A stretch of 64,000 nucleotides of DNA from Pseudomonadota bacterium (lineage in GTDB: Bacteria > Pseudomonadota > Gammaproteobacteria > Steroidobacterales > JBCBZW01): positions 62,001-126,000 of the forward strand of contig JBCCWS010000012.1 of the NCBI GenBank assembly GCA_039193195.1. The letters are read 5' to 3'. Under the pieces are notes generated by a model. The model was not told the origin of the DNA. It did no database searches and worked only from the letters and a program-made list of their open reading frames with translations. Numbering within the stretch: position 1 is the stretch's first letter; each line of letters opens with the position of its first letter. The position numbers and the translations under genes were made by a program. Below are positions 18,902-31,447 of this stretch, one piece after another.

Positions 18902-19270
18902 GTGAAGCTGACCCTACATACGGAGTCGGGCGTGCATCTGGTCCGCGCCTACCAACCGGGCTTGTTGCGCCTGGCTGACCGGGAGGTGGACACCCCCGTG
19001 CTGATGAGCCCCTCGGAGCTCGTCTGCCCCTGGGACGCACCCGCGGTTAGCGAACTGGACCTCAACGCACTCAAGCCCCTGTTGGATTGGCACCCGGACA
19101 TTTGCGTACTCGGCACCGGCCCGACCCAGGCATTCCCACCTGTCGCGCTCATCGCCGAGCTCGCCGAACGGGGCATTGGCCTCGAGGTGATGAGAACCCC
19201 TGCGGCCTGCCGGACTTACAACGTGCTGGTGGTGGACGGACGGCGCGTGGCGGCGGCCCTCATCCTCTAG
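18902..19270 (+). CDS. Mth938/Xcc1710-like domain protein (DUF498)
   Basis: This 122-residue protein of unknown biochemical role belongs to the Mth938/Xcc1710 fold family; the human relative NDUFAF3 assists complex I assembly. The family signature is visible at its C-terminus: DICVLGTGPTQAFPP, then GIGLEVMRTPAACRTYNVLVVDGRRVAAALIL. I place the start at the GTG at 18902 because GAGGAG lies about 5 nt before it. The frame is open to 18809, but that part has no family character. It converges on nlpD with only 7 nt between stops. Confidence 0.85.
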   Translation: MKLTLHTESGVHLVRAYQPGLLRLADREVDTPVLMSPSELVCPWDAPAVSELDLNALKPLLDWHPDICVLGTGPTQAFPPVALIAELAERGIGLEVMRTPAACRTYNVLVVDGRRVAAALIL

Positions 19271-19277
19271 CCGGGCG

Positions 19278-20111
19278 TCAGCGACCACTATCACGTGCCG
19301 GTAGGTAGCGCAGGGGATCGACGGGTTTGCCGTTGACGCGGATCTCAAAGTGCAGCCGTGGCTGCTGCCGCGGGCCTAAACCCATACGCGCGATACGCTG
19401 ACCGGCGCGCACGTCATCACCCTGGGAAACCAGCAGCGCGTCGTTGTATCCGTAGGCGCTTAGGAACGTGTCGTCGTGCTTGATGATCACGAGATTCCCG
19501 TAGTAGCGAAGTCCACTGCCGGTGTACACCACGCGACCGCTCGCCGCGGCCCGCACACCGTCGCCCTTTTTTCCACCCACGTCGATTCCGCGCCCGGCCT
19601 CCGCTGGATCACTGAAGGTAGCAACCAACGGACCACTCGCCGGCCAACGCCAGCTAGGGGCGGACGCGACGCTCGCCGCTGGCGTGGACAGAGGCGGTGA
19701 GGTCTTCGGCGCTGGTGTACTGGCGCGGGTCGGTCGACGTTGCCTTGGCGCCGTCGATGACGACTGGGACGATGGCGTGGAACGACGGGCCACGCGCGTC
19801 GATTGGCTACGTCGCTTGCTCGGCGGCTCGCTCAGCACCAAGCGCTGGCCGGGGTGGATCAGCGAGGGGTTGTCCAGTCCGTTCCAGCGGGCCAGATCTC
19901 GCCAGTCAACCTTGAGGCGAAAGGCGATCGCGTACAGCGTGTCGCCAGGCAACACCGTGTAGTGCGTGGGCTTCGCCGGCTGGTAGGGCGTATCGTCTTC
20001 GGACACCACGACGCAGGCGTTGAGCACCATCAGGGCAGCGCCCGCAATCCACGCCGCGCAAGCACTGCGCCGAAGCAAGTCCACCCGGTCACCTGCGCGC
20101 CCGGCCCGCAT
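19278..20111 (-). CDS. nlpD: NlpD-like lipoprotein, LysM plus degenerate M23 domain
   Basis: NlpD activates periplasmic amidases during cell division. The 277-residue product begins with a hydrophobic segment and a probable lipobox ending at Cys33 (MVLNAC). A LysM domain follows (THYTVLPGDTLYAIAFRL to PGQRLVLSE, about 49-94), then a Ser/Thr/Pro/Arg-rich linker and a LytM/M23 domain. The M23 metal ligands are degraded: the expected HxGID reads GRGID, and the expected HLHFE reads RLHFE. It is therefore most likely non-catalytic, as in known NlpD. No rpoS follows; the next gene is convergent. Confidence 0.88.
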   Translation of the reverse strand: MRAGRAGDRVDLLRRSACAAWIAGAALMVLNACVVVSEDDTPYQPAKPTHYTVLPGDTLYAIAFRLKVDWRDLARWNGLDNPSLIHPGQRLVLSEPPSKRRSQSTRVARRSTPSSQSSSTAPRQRRPTRASTPAPKTSPPLSTPAASVASAPSWRWPASGPLVATFSDPAEAGRGIDVGGKKGDGVRAAASGRVVYTGSGLRYYGNLVIIKHDDTFLSAYGYNDALLVSQGDDVRAGQRIARMGLGPRQQPRLHFEIRVNGKPVDPLRYLPARDSGR

Positions 20112-20114
20112 CGC

Positions 20115-20711
20115 TCAGTGTCCGAAGGTGAGCGCCACGATCAACACGGCAATGGCGAGCACCAGCGCCCACCCCAGCCACTCCACGTGACGTCTTACGG
20201 CGGCCTCCATGGCGGGTCCGCCCGCCTTCATCAACCCGGCCACGAGAAAGAAACGCGCGCCCCGACCGAGCAGGGACATCAGCACGAATCCCGGCAGGAA
20301 CATGCCGAGGGCACCTGCTGCGATCGTGAACACCTTGTATGGGATGGGCGAAAAGCCGGCCGCCAGCACCGCCAACAAGCCCCAGCGTTCGAACCAGTTC
20401 CGCGCCAACTCGTAGGCCTCAACGTAACCGGCACGTTCCAGGAGCGGGGCAATGCTCTCGATAGCGATGACACCGATGAGGTAACCGAACAGCCCTCCGG
20501 TCACGGATGTAACAGTGGTGATGGTCGCCAAAAACCATGCCCGCGTCGGCCGTGCCAACGTCATTGGGATCAGCATCACGTCGGGTGGAATCGGGAAAAA
20601 GGAGGACTCGGCGAAGCTCAAGCCGCCGAGATACCAGGTGGCTTGCGGCGTGCCTGCGCGACCCATCACCCACGCGTAAAGGGCGCTGAACCAACCCCCC
20701 TTGGCGCTCAA
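20115..20711 (-). CDS. YqaA/DedA-family (VTT domain) membrane protein
   Basis: This 198-residue integral membrane protein shows the features of the YqaA branch of the DedA/VTT superfamily. These are [23 protein letters not shown] near the start, a glycine-rich [15 protein letters not shown] segment, and [36 protein letters not shown]. Members are linked to membrane lipid homeostasis, and some act as lipid scramblases; the substrate here is unknown. The gene overlaps pcm by 4 nt and is 3 nt ahead of nlpD, so it is part of the surE-pcm-yqaA-nlpD unit. Confidence 0.85.
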   Translation of the reverse strand: MSAKGGWFSALYAWVMGRAGTPQATWYLGGLSFAESSFFPIPPDVMLIPMTLARPTRAWFLATITTVTSVTGGLFGYLIGVIAIESIAPLLERAGYVEAYELARNWFERWGLLAVLAAGFSPIPYKVFTIAAGALGMFLPGFVLMSLLGRGARFFLVAGLMKAGGPAMEAAVRRHVEWLGWALVLAIAVLIVALTFGH

Positions 20712-21379
20712 GCGCGCCCCTCAACTAGGGGCACGAACACCACAGGGTCCAACACTTCGCGCTCGAATTGATCGCCCTGGCGACGAATGCATATAAGCTG
20801 TTGAGCGCGACGCCCACCCACGGGAATCACCAAACGTCCTCCTTCGGCAAGCTGAGACTCCAGCATCGCCGGCACCCGCGCAGGTGCCGCCGTGCACAGA
20901 ATGGCATCGTAGGGGGCGTAGGTCGTCCAGCCCTCCCAGCCATCACCGTGGCGCAGGTGTACGTTTGCGAGCTTCAAAGAGCGCAGCTGCTCGCGAGCAC
21001 GGTCGTACAGCGGCCCTAGACGCTCCACGCTGTAGACCATACGCACCAGCCCCGCGAGCACGGCGGTCTGATAGCCGCAGCCCGTACCGATCTCCAGTAC
21101 CTTAGCGGGCCGCGGCTGGGTGGCGAGGATCGCTTCGGTCATGCGCGCCACCACCCAGGGTTGGGAGATGGTTTGGCCGTGCCCGATGGGCAAGGCGCTG
21201 TCCTCGTAGGCGCGACTGGCTAGCGCCTCATCGACGAAAAGATGGCGCGGAACCTCGCGCATGCGATCCAGTACCGCCGTGTCCGAAATGCCCTGCTCCG
21301 CCAGCCGCCTGACTAACCGCTCGCGCGTGCGCAGGGAGGTCATCCCGATACCCGAGGAGCCGCCACCCTCGCCTCTCAT
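20708..21379 (-). CDS. pcm: Protein-L-isoaspartate O-methyltransferase
   Basis: PCMT methylates abnormal isoaspartyl residues with S-adenosylmethionine and so starts their repair. The 223-residue product has the family motifs [21 protein letters not shown] and the SAM-binding [18 protein letters not shown]. It also has the late motifs [13 protein letters not shown] and [11 protein letters not shown] use the ATG at 21379, which overlaps the surE stop as ATGA; a second ATG at 21343 would give 211 residues, closer to E. coli. It also overlaps yqaA by 4 nt. Confidence 0.95.
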   Translation of the reverse strand: MRGEGGGSSGIGMTSLRTRERLVRRLAEQGISDTAVLDRMREVPRHLFVDEALASRAYEDSALPIGHGQTISQPWVVARMTEAILATQPRPAKVLEIGTGCGYQTAVLAGLVRMVYSVERLGPLYDRAREQLRSLKLANVHLRHGDGWEGWTTYAPYDAILCTAAPARVPAMLESQLAEGGRLVIPVGGRRAQQLICIRRQGDQFEREVLDPVVFVPLVEGRA

Positions 21380-22134
21380 GCGCCCAACTCCGACACCCAG
21401 CCGGCGAGGCTCGGCAAGGCCGAGTGGCGCGTTAGGTCGACCTGAAGCGGAGTAATGGAGACGCAGCCCTCGGTGAGCGCGTGAAAGTCCGTGCCCTCCC
21501 CCGCGTCCTGCTCTTCGCCAGCAGGCCCCACCCAATAGATCCGGGCTCCACGCGGATCCGTGGACGGGATCGCCGGTTCGGCTTTGTGTCGATGGCCAAG
21601 GCGCGTGCTGCGGTACCCACCAAGATCTTCAACCGCGACAGCCGGCACGTTGACATTGAGAATCGTGTCCGCGGGCAAGGGATCGGCCATCAAGCGACGC
21701 ACCAGCTCGGCCGCCACGTGGGCACCGGCAGACATGAAACGGCTGCGCGGCGAAGCCAGGGACATCGCGAGGGCTGGTAAGCCCAGGAAGCGCCCTTCCA
21801 TCGCCGCCGCGACTGTGCCCGAGTACAGCACGTCATCGCCGAGGTTAGGTCCATGGTTGATCCCGGAGATCACCATGTCCGGCTCGAAGTCGAACAGGCC
21901 GCCGGTCACTGCCAAGTGCACGCAATCGGTGGGGGTGCCGTTGGTGAAGTAGACATCCTGCGCATCTTTCCAGACACGTACGGGCTGCTCCAAGGTGAGC
22001 GAGTTACTGGCGCCGCTGCGATTGCGATCCGGTGCCACGATGACGGTTTGCTCAACGAGCGGAGCGATTGCATCGCGCAAGGCCCGGATACCGGGTGCGC
22101 GATAGCCGTCATCGTTGCTGATCAGTACCTTCAT
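21376..22134 (-). CDS. surE: 5'/3'-nucleotidase SurE
   Basis: SurE is a metal-dependent nucleotide phosphatase associated with stationary-phase survival. The 252-residue product opens with [19 protein letters not shown], containing the metal-binding Asp pair. The [25 protein letters not shown] block is the family's second signature. It is the first gene of the surE-pcm-yqaA-nlpD run and is divergent from the Smr-domain gene. In many genomes truD directly precedes surE in the same operon; here they are separated by the Smr and crotonase genes. Confidence 0.96.
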   Translation of the reverse strand: MKVLISNDDGYRAPGIRALRDAIAPLVEQTVIVAPDRNRSGASNSLTLEQPVRVWKDAQDVYFTNGTPTDCVHLAVTGGLFDFEPDMVISGINHGPNLGDDVLYSGTVAAAMEGRFLGLPALAMSLASPRSRFMSAGAHVAAELVRRLMADPLPADTILNVNVPAVAVEDLGGYRSTRLGHRHKAEPAIPSTDPRGARIYWVGPAGEEQDAGEGTDFHALTEGCVSITPLQVDLTRHSALPSLAGWVSELGA

Positions 22135-22256
22135 GCGCTCGCGTTTCTCGTGTGTGCGGCGTGCCGCGGCGGCCTTGCGTGCTCAGGCGCTACTATACTG
22201 GATCGGGCGAGCATCCATGCTCGCATTCACACCCGATCTGGCGGGGGCGAGGGACC

Positions 22257-22817
22257 ATGGCGGGCGGCGACGACGCTGACGAACAGCGAGAGGCTCAGCG
22301 CTTGTTTCGCGACGCGATGCGCGACGTGCGCAGGCTTGACGCGGATGATGCGCTCAGCGTGCTGCCACGAACGCACGGCCCAGCCCGCCCGCGCCCGATC
22401 GACAAGGCATCGACCGCCGATGCGTTCAGCGCGCAGTCCCTGCCGATGGTGGGTCGAGGCGAACCCCTCGAGTACCGCGCGCCCGGGGTCGCCACCGCCA
22501 CCTTGCGCCAGCTGCGAAGGGGGCAGTATCGGATCGAGGGGGCCGTCGACCTGCACGGCCTGACCACGGTCCGCGCCACCAGGGTGCTCAGCGACTTCAT
22601 GGCCGAAGCGCGCCAGGAGCGAGCGCGCTGCGTGAAAGTGGTCCACGGCAAGGGGATCGGCAGCGGCGATCGTGGGCCGGTTCTCAAGACTCTGGTCAAC
22701 GCCTGGCTGCGTGAGCAGCCCAACGTGCTCGCCTTCATCTCCGCGCCACCGGAGGACGGCGGCACGGGTGCGGCATACGTGCTGCTGCGCCGGGCCCGCC
22801 GCGAGTCCGACGACTGA
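22257..22817 (+). CDS. Smr-domain protein (SmrA/YdaL type)
   Basis: This 186-residue protein has a C-terminal Smr domain (about residues 95-185): the VDLHGLTTVRATRVLSDFM motif with the DLHG box, then CVKVVHGKGIGS, and finally DGGTGAAYVLLRR. Bacterial Smr proteins of this small class bind or cleave nucleic acid, and some have endonuclease activity. The N-terminal half is charged and probably flexible. The start is the ATG at 22257; the frame is open upstream without family character. It sits between surE (divergent) and the crotonase gene (convergent, 5-nt gap). Confidence 0.88.
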   Translation: MAGGDDADEQREAQRLFRDAMRDVRRLDADDALSVLPRTHGPARPRPIDKASTADAFSAQSLPMVGRGEPLEYRAPGVATATLRQLRRGQYRIEGAVDLHGLTTVRATRVLSDFMAEARQERARCVKVVHGKGIGSGDRGPVLKTLVNAWLREQPNVLAFISAPPEDGGTGAAYVLLRRARRESDD

Positions 22818-22822
22818 GGCCC

Positions 22823-23587
22823 TCAGCGCTTGGCCAGCCGCGCCACCAGCGCCTTCATCGAGGCCTGCGTCTCATCGCTGAACCACACCTGCGCCATGCG
22901 TTGCCCGAGGCCCTCCCCGCGCAGCTCCTCGAAACGCCTGAGCAAAGCGTGGCGGGCGTAGTGTCGCGTCTGGCACTGAGCGATGGGCGGGAACGTCGCC
23001 AGGCGGCGCGCTTCTTCGAGCGCCCGCGACACTACCTGCTCCCCCGCCACCACCTCGTCGACCAATCCGGCCTCGAGCGCTTCATCGGGCGACAACAAGG
23101 CGGCGAGGCTCAGCAGGCGCTCCGCCCGCGCGGCCCCGACCAATCTAGCGTAGGCATCGACGACGACCGGCGGCACCGGCAACCCAACCTGCACTTCGTT
23201 CAGACCGATCGTGTACTTCCCTTGCGCCATGATGCGGTAGTCGCAGAAAACCGCGAGCACCGCGCCCCCAGCTGGGCTGTGGCCAGTGATCGCCGCGACG
23301 ACGGGCACCGCGCTCGCCGCAATCGTGTGCATGAGATCGATGAAGTCCTCCCATACCTCGCCAATCGCAGGTCTATCGAGCTGCAGCAGAGTGGGCACGT
23401 CGAGCCCTGCGGTGAACATGCCTGGGCGTCCGGATAGCACTAGGGCGCCCGCGGACTCGCCAACAGCTTTCACTTGGTCTCGCAGGGTGGCGATCAGCTC
23501 GGGATCCAAAGCGTTCACCGGCGGACGCGCCATGCGCAGTTCGCGCACGGCGCCCTCGTGGTCGATCACTTCCACGATAGCGCTCAT
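22823..23587 (-). CDS. Crotonase-family protein, resembling delta3,delta2-enoyl-CoA isomerase
   Basis: This 254-residue crotonase-fold protein has the oxyanion-hole regions FTAGLDV (about 58-64) and GHSPAGGAVLAVFCDYRIM. The segment GKYTIGLNEVQVGLPVPP places a single Glu131 where mitochondrial delta3,delta2-enoyl-CoA isomerase (ECI1) has its catalytic Glu, in a similar GLNExQ context. An isomerase that moves double bonds in unsaturated acyl-CoA is therefore more likely than a hydratase. The start overlaps the truD stop as ATGA. A metabolic link to truD is not obvious. Confidence 0.78.
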   Translation of the reverse strand: MSAIVEVIDHEGAVRELRMARPPVNALDPELIATLRDQVKAVGESAGALVLSGRPGMFTAGLDVPTLLQLDRPAIGEVWEDFIDLMHTIAASAVPVVAAITGHSPAGGAVLAVFCDYRIMAQGKYTIGLNEVQVGLPVPPVVVDAYARLVGAARAERLLSLAALLSPDEALEAGLVDEVVAGEQVVSRALEEARRLATFPPIAQCQTRHYARHALLRRFEELRGEGLGQRMAQVWFSDETQASMKALVARLAKR

Positions 23588-24675
23588 CGTCGGTCTCCTG
23601 GTTCGGTCCGCGTGCGCTCACGCGCGCGATCGGGTTCGTCAATGTCGGCCAGTTCGCGCACGAGGGAAGTGGCGTAGCTGCCCGGAGGTAGGGTGAAGCG
23701 CAACAGCGCGGTACGCTCGTGCTGCTCGATCCTAGCGCCCGACGGACAGGCACGCAGGGAGCGACGCTGCTGGCGCGAGCCACTGCTGGCCAACCCCGTG
23801 GCAAACCCTTCATGCTCCTGTGCTACGACCTGCTCTAGCTGGGCAACGCCGGCTCCCGTGACGGGCTCGCCAGTGCCCCAGAGAGGACCGCTTGGGTGAA
23901 TGTCGAAGCGCCGTAAACGCTCCACCAACGCGTCGTCGATCGCGTCGACCGCAAACCAACTCTGCGACCCCGCCAGCATCGCCGCATCGCCGGCGAGTAG
24001 GCGGTTCCAAGTGCCGTGCGCTACGCGCCGCGCCAGCACTTCATCGAAGAGCAGGCTGCGAGCTGCCGAGATCGCCATGCTGCGCTGCTCGCGCTTGAGG
24101 CGCCGACCCTTTCCTGAAAACAGGGTTTGCGCGCTCTGCAGATTGCGCTGCCCGTAGCGCTGGGCACCGAAGTAATTCGGAAAGCCGTGGGCGACGAGGG
24201 TTGTGAATCTATCCGTTAGGTCCGCATCAAGTTCGCGGAGTGTTAAGGAGAAGTGATTGGCACAGTGGGTGCCACGGCGCAACTTGCGGCCGTGGCGGGC
24301 GCTACTCAGTACCTGCACTCCATCGATGGCAAGCTCCGAGAGCGGCGGATCCTCCCGGCCACCAAGGCGCAGGGAAAACCACTGACGTGCGACAGCGTGG
24401 CGGTCCTTCATGCCGCTGAAACTCACGTCAGCCGGAGGAATCTGCGCCCAGCGAGCAAGCTGACGCGCCACCCAGGACGTGTTGGCACCGGTCTTCTCCA
24501 CCCGCAGCAGCAGATGCTCGCCGATGCCGTCGGGCTCCAACCCGAGGTCCTCATCGACAACGAAGTCCTCGGGCGTAGCCCGAAGGACACAACGGGTAGC
24601 AGGCACACCCTGAGCCCGAGGACGGGCGAAGGAGGGAGGTGCCGAAGCGGTCGAGAGCGCCGGTGGCCCGCTCAC
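23584..24675 (-). CDS. truD: tRNA pseudouridine(13) synthase TruD
   Basis: TruD makes pseudouridine 13 in several tRNAs. The 363-residue product has the catalytic Asp91 in the SGMKDRHAVARQWFSL signature, the substrate-contact motif FPNYFGAQRYGQRNLQSA, and the C-terminal RFTLPPGSYATSLVRELAD. It overlaps ftsB by 4 nt upstream (ATGA) and the crotonase gene by 4 nt downstream. In Pseudomonas- and Escherichia-type genomes ispD and ispF lie between ftsB and truD; here there is no room for them. Confidence 0.96.
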   Translation of the reverse strand: MSGPPALSTASAPPSFARPRAQGVPATRCVLRATPEDFVVDEDLGLEPDGIGEHLLLRVEKTGANTSWVARQLARWAQIPPADVSFSGMKDRHAVARQWFSLRLGGREDPPLSELAIDGVQVLSSARHGRKLRRGTHCANHFSLTLRELDADLTDRFTTLVAHGFPNYFGAQRYGQRNLQSAQTLFSGKGRRLKREQRSMAISAARSLLFDEVLARRVAHGTWNRLLAGDAAMLAGSQSWFAVDAIDDALVERLRRFDIHPSGPLWGTGEPVTGAGVAQLEQVVAQEHEGFATGLASSGSRQQRRSLRACPSGARIEQHERTALLRFTLPPGSYATSLVRELADIDEPDRARERTRTEPGDRR

Positions 24676-24983
24676 GGCGTCGGCGAGGCGTTGCCGATAC
24701 GCAAGGCGCGGTTGGGCGATCGATAGAAGGTTTCGTCGTCGCGAATCATGCCGAGATCCGTGCGAGCGCGCTCTTCGATCGCCCCGAGGCCCTCTCGAAG
24801 ATCGGCGACTTCCGCATCGAGTTTAGCGTTACGCCGCGCCAACGCCGCATTCTCCTCGCGCAGCTGATCCAACTCAGCGCCAAGGCGGAACACCTCGCGC
24901 AGCCCCTGTGGGGTCAACCACAGCTGGTACTGCAGCAGGGCGAACGCTGCGATGAGGCCGATCAGCAGTGCACGGAAGGCCAT
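24672..24983 (-). CDS. ftsB: Cell division protein FtsB
   Basis: FtsB is a small bitopic membrane protein that joins FtsL and FtsQ in the divisome. The 103-residue product has one N-terminal transmembrane segment (ALLIGLIAAFALLQYQLWL). A coiled coil follows at about residues 32-66 (LGAELDQLREENAALARRNAKLDAEVADL), then a conserved IEERARTDLGMIRDDETFYR block. It begins 10 nt after eno, the usual eno-ftsB pairing, and its stop overlaps the truD start. Confidence 0.95.
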   Translation of the reverse strand: MAFRALLIGLIAAFALLQYQLWLTPQGLREVFRLGAELDQLREENAALARRNAKLDAEVADLREGLGAIEERARTDLGMIRDDETFYRSPNRALRIGNASPTP

Positions 24984-24993
24984 CGGTGCGTGC

Positions 24994-26343
<1,350 letters not shown>

Positions 26344-27177
26344 CTACAGGGTTGTCTCGGCGAAGCCTTCAGTCTTCACCAGCCGGTCCAACGCGATCAG
26401 CACACGCAACAGGGGCTCAAACAGGCCGAGTGGCCAGGCGTTTGGGCCGTCACTTAGGGCGCGCTCCGGGTCCGGATGGGTCTCCATGAACACGCCGGCG
26501 ACGCCTGCTGCCACCGCCGCCCGCGCCAGCACGGGCACGAACTCGCGCTGTCCGCCAGATGCGTGGCCCTTACCGCCGGGCAGCTGAACGCTATGGGTAG
26601 CATCGAACACGACAGGGCATCCAGTCTCCCGCATTACCGCAAGGGATCGCATGTCCGACACCAGGTTCTGGTAGCCGAAGCTAAAGCCACGCTCGCACAC
26701 CATGATCTGCTCATTGCCCGTGGCCCGCGCCTTATCCACCACGTTTGCCATCTCCCAAGGCGAGAGGAACTGTCCCTTCTTTATGTTCACGGGCTTTCCG
26801 GCGGCGGCAACCCGCTGGATGAAGTTGGTCTGGCGGCATAGGAAGGCCGGCGTCTGCATGACGTCGACCACCGAGGCAACCTCCTCGACGGGCGTATCGT
26901 CGTGCACGTCCGTGAGCACAGGCACGCCGACCTGCTCGCGCACTGCCTCGAGGATTTTTAGCCCCTCCTCGATGCCCGGGCCGCGGAAACTGCCTGCGGA
27001 AGAGCGATTCGCCTTGTCATAGGAACTCTTGTAAACGAAATGGATACCTAATTTCTTCGCAAGGTCCCGAAGCGTGCCCGCGGTCTCCATTGCCATCGCC
27101 TCGCTCTCGATGACGCATGGACCGGCGATCAGAAAGAGGGGGTGCTCTAGGCCCACCTCCACGTCGTTGAGTCTCAT
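26344..27177 (-). CDS. kdsA: 3-deoxy-D-manno-octulosonate-8-phosphate synthase
   Basis: KdsA condenses PEP with arabinose-5-phosphate to make KDO-8-phosphate for the lipopolysaccharide inner core. The 277-residue product has [20 protein letters not shown], the [12 protein letters not shown] motif and [11 protein letters not shown]. It also has [13 protein letters not shown] and the C-terminal [20 protein letters not shown] place the start at the ATG at 27177; the frame is open to 27210 within the pyrG 3' end. It fits the pyrG-kdsA-eno order of non-enteric gammaproteobacteria. Confidence 0.97.
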   Translation of the reverse strand: MRLNDVEVGLEHPLFLIAGPCVIESEAMAMETAGTLRDLAKKLGIHFVYKSSYDKANRSSAGSFRGPGIEEGLKILEAVREQVGVPVLTDVHDDTPVEEVASVVDVMQTPAFLCRQTNFIQRVAAAGKPVNIKKGQFLSPWEMANVVDKARATGNEQIMVCERGFSFGYQNLVSDMRSLAVMRETGCPVVFDATHSVQLPGGKGHASGGQREFVPVLARAAVAAGVAGVFMETHPDPERALSDGPNAWPLGLFEPLLRVLIALDRLVKTEGFAETTL

Positions 27178-27193
27178 CGGGGAACGTCCGTGC

Positions 27194-28948
<1,755 letters not shown>

Positions 28949-28949
<1 letters not shown>

Positions 28950-30310
28950 CACCGCACGCTCGGGTGACCTTCCCAGCGAACTTCGAGCGCTGCTGCATCG
29001 GGTTTTGCAGCATAGTCGGCGGTCACTGCCAGATCGCCGATGACCACGATCGCATCTCCCTGATACAAAAGGGGGATGCGCCCGCGCATCCATGGCACCA
29101 CGCCCCATTCCTGGAGCAGGTGCTTGAGGCGTCGGGTGCCCTCTCGCCCCGATAGGCGCACCCGTTCGCCACCTTGGCGGAAGCCCACGCGAATCGGCGC
29201 GGCGTACCAGCGATCGCGGTCGATGCGCAGGGTACCGACACCGGGCTCGACCAGGGTGATCGCCAGGCGCCCCAGGCCCCTGGGGAGCGCCAGCGGATCA
29301 CTCGAGGGGCAGGCGGGCGGATCGAGGGTCACGCTCGGCGGCGACACGAGGTAGAGCTTATCTCGATAGCGACGCAACGCAACGTCGTCCCACTGCACAC
29401 TAGGCAACGCGTCCGCGGCACAGCCAAGCAGATCCGAAAGCCCTTGCGCCAGGCGCCGCTCCGGCGGCGGCCGGTGGCCTCGTGCGCGACACCAACTGCG
29501 CAGCAGATTGCGTTGCCGATCCGGGCTCAAGGCTGTGAGGCGCGGCAACGGCAAGCGCTCTAGGGCGGCCAAGCTCGCGCCGGCATCTGCGTTGGCTAGC
29601 ACATCTCCCAGCGCTGCAGCTACGCCACAGTGCGCCGCGCTGCGCACGGCACTGACGGCGATCCCTGGCCAGCGGGTATGCAGCAGCGGCAGCACCTCAC
29701 GGCGCAGATAGCTGCGCGCGTGGCGTGGGTCGGCGTTCGAAGGATCATCGACGTACTCGATCTGATGGCGGCGCGCGTAGGCGTCCAATTGCTCGCCCGT
29801 CCAGTGCAACAGGGGACGCAGGTGCCAGCCCTCGCCTCGCCGTTGTACCAAGGGCATGGCTGCCAGGCCTTGTACGCCCGCCCCGCGCGCCAGGGCCAAG
29901 AGCATGGTTTCCAACTGATCCTCCGCATGGTGGGCTGTGAGCAAGCGTCCATTCGGCGCGAGATGGCGCAACAAGGCGGCGTAGCGTGCCTCCCGGGCCA
30001 GCGCCTCTTCGCCCAGATCCCCACCGTGGCGCGTCAAGTTCAGGCGCTCGACCTCCAGCGGGACGTCCAGCGCCATCGCCTGACGCGCACAGTGGGCCAC
30101 CCAACGATCGGCCTGGGGATGAATGCCGTGGTGCACGTGAACGGCGCAGAGCTGAAAGCCCGGCAGAGATCCCCTTGCGCAAAGGGAATGGATGGCGTGC
30201 AGCAGCACGCTGGAGTCGCGACCGCCGCTATAGGCAAGTAACAACTGCCCCGGCGGGATGTCGGGCGGTTGGGCGAGCGCCTCGCGGGACAGAGCGCTCG
30301 CCGACGGCAT
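28949..30310 (-). CDS. tilS: tRNA(Ile)-lysidine synthase
   Basis: TilS converts the wobble cytidine of the AUA-reading tRNA-Ile to lysidine. The 453-residue product has the PP-loop LLAYSGGRDSSVLLHAI near residue 25, HVHHGIHPQADRW, and ARYAALLRHL-LLTAHHAEDQLETMLLALARGAG. The C-terminal domain is present (GTRRLKHLLQEWGVVPWMRGRIPLL). It is 11 nt downstream of accA and upstream of pyrG, the accA-tilS-pyrG order of Pseudomonas-type genomes. Its stop codon lies at the base of a possible terminator. Confidence 0.96.
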
Positions 30311-30321
30311 CGCCTCGCCGG

Positions 30322-31287
30322 TCAGGCGGCCCCGTCCTTGAACATGCCAAAGTTGGCGAGGCGCTGGTAGCGAGCGGCGACCAGGTCGTCGGCGGGGATG
30401 CCGCTCAGCTGATCGAGGAGCCTATCGAGGGTGCTTCCCAGAGACTCGGCCATCGCCTGTGGGTTGCGGTGGGCGCCGCCAAGGGGCTCGTCCAGCACTT
30501 CATCGATGAGGCCAAGGTCGTACAAGCGCTCGCCCGTAATCCCCATCGCCTCAGCCGCGTCCTCTGCCTTCTCCGCGCTGCGCCAAAGGATGGAGGCGCA
30601 GCCCTCGGGGGAAATCACCGAGTAGATCGAGTGCTTCAGCATCAGCACCCGATCGCCGACGCCGATGGCGAGGGCGCCACCAGATCCGCCTTCGCCGATC
30701 ACCACGCAAACGATGGGCACGCGCAGGCGCGCCATGACTGCCAGGTTGCGGGCGATCGCCTCGCTTTGACCGCGCTCCTCGGCGCCGATCCCCGGATACG
30801 CCCCTGGGGTGTCGATTAAGGTGATGATCGGCAGCCCAAAGCGCTCAGCCATCTGCATCAGGCGTAGGGCCTTACGATAACCTTCGGGTCGCGCCATTCC
30901 GAAGTTTCGGCGAACTTTCTCGCGCGTATCGCGCCCCTTCTGATGCCCGAGGATGAGAACGGGACGGCCCTCCAGGCGGCCGATTCCGGCGATCAGCGCC
31001 GGATCGTCGCGGAAGGCGCGGTCGCCGTGCAGCTCCTGGAAGTCGGAGAACATCATGTTCACGTAGTCCAGCGTGTAGGGGCGCAGGGGATGACGGGCCA
31101 GGCGGGCGATCTGCCAAGCGCTCAGGCTGGAGAAGATCTGCTCCGTGAGCGCGCGGCTCTTCTCTTCAAGCTTCGCCACTTCCTCATTGATGTTGATCTC
31201 CGAGTCGCCCGTGACATGGCGCAGCTCGTCGATCTTGGCCTCGAGTTCGGCGATCGGCCGCTCGAAGTCGAGAAAATCCGTATCCAT
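30322..31287 (-). CDS. accA: Acetyl-CoA carboxylase carboxyltransferase alpha subunit
   Basis: AccA with AccD transfers CO2 from carboxybiotin to acetyl-CoA, the first committed step of fatty acid synthesis. The 321-residue product starts [19 protein letters not shown] and has the family blocks [33 protein letters not shown] and [17 protein letters not shown]. The [13 protein letters not shown] block follows. The open frame extends to 31476, but the family N-terminus is at 31287. The 160-nt gap between dnaE and accA may hold its own promoter, though I found no convincing one. Confidence 0.98.
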   Translation of the reverse strand: MDTDFLDFERPIAELEAKIDELRHVTGDSEININEEVAKLEEKSRALTEQIFSSLSAWQIARLARHPLRPYTLDYVNMMFSDFQELHGDRAFRDDPALIAGIGRLEGRPVLILGHQKGRDTREKVRRNFGMARPEGYRKALRLMQMAERFGLPIITLIDTPGAYPGIGAEERGQSEAIARNLAVMARLRVPIVCVVIGEGGSGGALAIGVGDRVLMLKHSIYSVISPEGCASILWRSAEKAEDAAEAMGITGERLYDLGLIDEVLDEPLGGAHRNPQAMAESLGSTLDRLLDQLSGIPADDLVAARYQRLANFGMFKDGAA

Positions 31288-31447
31288 GTTCGCGGTCAAA
31301 ATTCGCAACCCCGATATGTCGTGGAGACCGGCGCGGTTGGTGAGTGCGGCTCGAGGGGCACATTCTGCGTCGCCGATACTGATCGAAGCCCGCAACCTTA
31401 GCGGTCGTGGGCTAGGTCCACAAGCAACTCGCGGGAGAGTGCATCGC

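Noticed and set aside
22135-22256. A TATACT box in the surE-Smr divergent gap as a promoter
   Set aside because: No -35 element at acceptable spacing was found, so it was not listed.
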